From Bacillota bacterium (GTDB taxonomy: Bacteria; Bacillota; Clostridia; Oscillospirales; Acutalibacteraceae), in assembly GCA_023412715.1 (NCBI GenBank), contig JAEZCC010000043.1:1-6656 (forward strand): a DNA stretch of 6,656 nt. The letters run 5' to 3'. Shown one piece after another: positions 5,921 through 6,656 of the stretch (its first letter is position 1; each line of letters begins with the position of its first letter). The translations under genes and the position numbers were made by a program. The notes under the pieces were generated by a model, which made no database searches, was not told the origin of the DNA, and was given only the letters and a program-made list of their open reading frames with translations.

Positions 5921-5941
5921 CGCCGGGCTTCACGCCCGGCG
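5921..5941 (-). terminator. Hairpin terminator between convergent genes
   Basis: A perfect 8-bp GC stem, CGCCGGGC (5921-5928) with GCCCGGCG (5934-5941), encloses a five-base loop. On the - strand it is followed by TTATTTTACG, a moderate T-rich tract, so it best fits termination of the nucleotidyltransferase transcript. On the + strand the following bases (CATTACCGT) are poor, but the stem may still help end tail operon transcripts. The nucleotidyltransferase stop codon (TGA, 5932-5930) lies in the loop, so the hairpin stem overlaps the last codons of the gene. Confidence 0.75.
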
Positions 5942-6656
5942 CATTACCGTCTGGTACAGTAAACTATCCAGTTCTTTAACGTCCCCTTCCCGGCTGTCTG
6001 GTAACAGCGGAGGAATTTCCCCGCGCGCCAGTTCCGCACGAATAAACGCATGTAACAAAGGACGGCGCAGTCCATATTCCGCTTCACCCGCACGCTGTTT
6101 ACGCTCCAGCAATTCATCTATTTCTGCGCGTAATGCCGCATCCAACTCACTTCCCGCCAGCAATTCGGAAAAACGCATTGGCGGTACACCTTTTCCCGCT
6201 TCAACCCAACGAACGGCCAGCAGCGGGCGCAGCACGTAAAAGTATTTTTTCAGTCGAACTTCATCGCCCTGCAAATATCCGCGGAAGTTTTTCTGCGCCA
6301 TCGAATAGTAATGCCAGCGCGCACGCAGCGGAGAAAACCACATTGGGACCATTGCCTTAAGCGCCGTTATCGTTTCTTCATCTTGTTGATAGACCACCGG
6401 AGAATCCAGCCATTCTATCAGCGTCGGGTTCGCGCCTTTCAATAATCCCAGCGCCTTACGCCACTCCCAACCGGAAACATCTAACTCGTCGTCGATGGGC
6501 AGCTCGATAACATCGCGCGGCGGCTCCACCCGCAGATACCATTCCAGCGGGTGAACATACAAAAACCGTACATCGTAGTCGCTGTCGGGCGAGGCAAACC
6601 CCCAGCCGCGGCTCCCGGATTCACAGGCATACAGCACTTTCACGCCGTAGCGCCGT
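5930..6656 (-). CDS. RlaP-like nucleotidyltransferase (Pol beta superfamily), N-terminus outside window
   Basis: This is a predicted nucleotidyltransferase of the DNA polymerase beta superfamily, of the type named RlaP from its association with RNA repair genes in other bacteria. The catalytic signature is G-S-R-G-W-G-F followed by S-P-D-S-D-Y-D-V-R-F (6572-6616), giving the GS...DxD metal-binding pair. The segment D-D-E-L-D-V-S-G-W-E probably supplies the third acidic residue, followed by the family pattern G-A-N-P-T-L-I-E-W-L-D-S-P. The frame stays open to the right edge: codons for R-R-Y-G precede the GTG at 6641-6643, which reads as an internal Val in the family pattern (Y-G-V-K-V-L-Y-A-C-E-S-G-S-R). 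The true start is therefore beyond 6656. It is convergent with the tail genes and is probably host DNA next to the element. Specific substrate unknown. Confidence 0.85.
   Translation of the reverse strand, partial: RRYGVKVLYACESGSRGWGFASPDSDYDVRFLYVHPLEWYLRVEPPRDVIELPIDDELDVSGWEWRKALGLLKGANPTLIEWLDSPVVYQQDEETITALKAMVPMWFSPLRARWHYYSMAQKNFRGYLQGDEVRLKKYFYVLRPLLAVRWVEAGKGVPPMRFSELLAGSELDAALRAEIDELLERKQRAGEAEYGLRRPLLHAFIRAELARGEIPPLLPDSREGDVKELDSLLYQTVMRRA

Noticed and set aside
6133..6360. Short + strand open frame inside the nucleotidyltransferase gene
   Set aside because: It is antisense to a well-supported catalytic protein, with no ribosome binding site and no recognisable features.
6641..6643. 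GTG as start of the nucleotidyltransferase
   Set aside because: The frame is open upstream to the window edge and the residues before it continue the family pattern, so the GTG is an internal Val codon.

Overview
The window looks like chromosomal DNA of an enterobacterium (Escherichia, Salmonella, Citrobacter or a close relative) carrying the 3' end of the tail gene cluster of a contractile-tailed (myovirus-type) prophage or phage-tail-like bacteriocin. The basis is the P2-family baseplate proteins, a DUF4376-type tail fibre assembly protein, enterobacterial-looking codon use in most genes, and strong Shine-Dalgarno sites. Species cannot be fixed from this sequence.

Layout: positions 1-5915 are all on the + strand and very compact. 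They hold the end of a gpD-like baseplate hub protein, a gpV-like spike (123-824), a strong intrinsic terminator (830-859), and then an overlapping run: gpW-like/gp25 (923-1282), gpJ-like (1273-2388), gpI-like (2381-3013), a modular tail fibre (3016-4842), a tail fibre assembly chaperone (4849-5463) and a small permuted papain-like (NlpC/P60-type) protein (5460-5915). Hub, spike, wedge proteins, fibre and chaperone are enough to build the distal end of a contractile tail. No head, sheath, tube, tape-measure, lysis or integrase gene is visible, so full prophage and tailocin cannot be told apart here.

On the - strand, ending 15 bases after the last tail gene, is a nucleotidyltransferase of the RlaP-like family (5930 to beyond 6656). 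It is convergent with the tail genes and cut by the right window edge. It is probably flanking host DNA. A GC-rich hairpin (5921-5941) lies between the convergent genes and holds the nucleotidyltransferase stop codon in its loop.

The most notable features are: the terminator in the middle of the baseplate genes; a fibre built from 56-residue repeats with HxH motifs at exact 56-residue spacing; an AT-rich, rare-codon segment (about 4115-5145) covering the fibre tip and the front of its chaperone, which looks like an exchanged receptor-binding cassette; a G7 tract in the tip where a one-base slip either way truncates the fibre; and the papain-like gene at the end of the operon. I see no wholly new system; most of the window is a recognisable tail module with unusual details.
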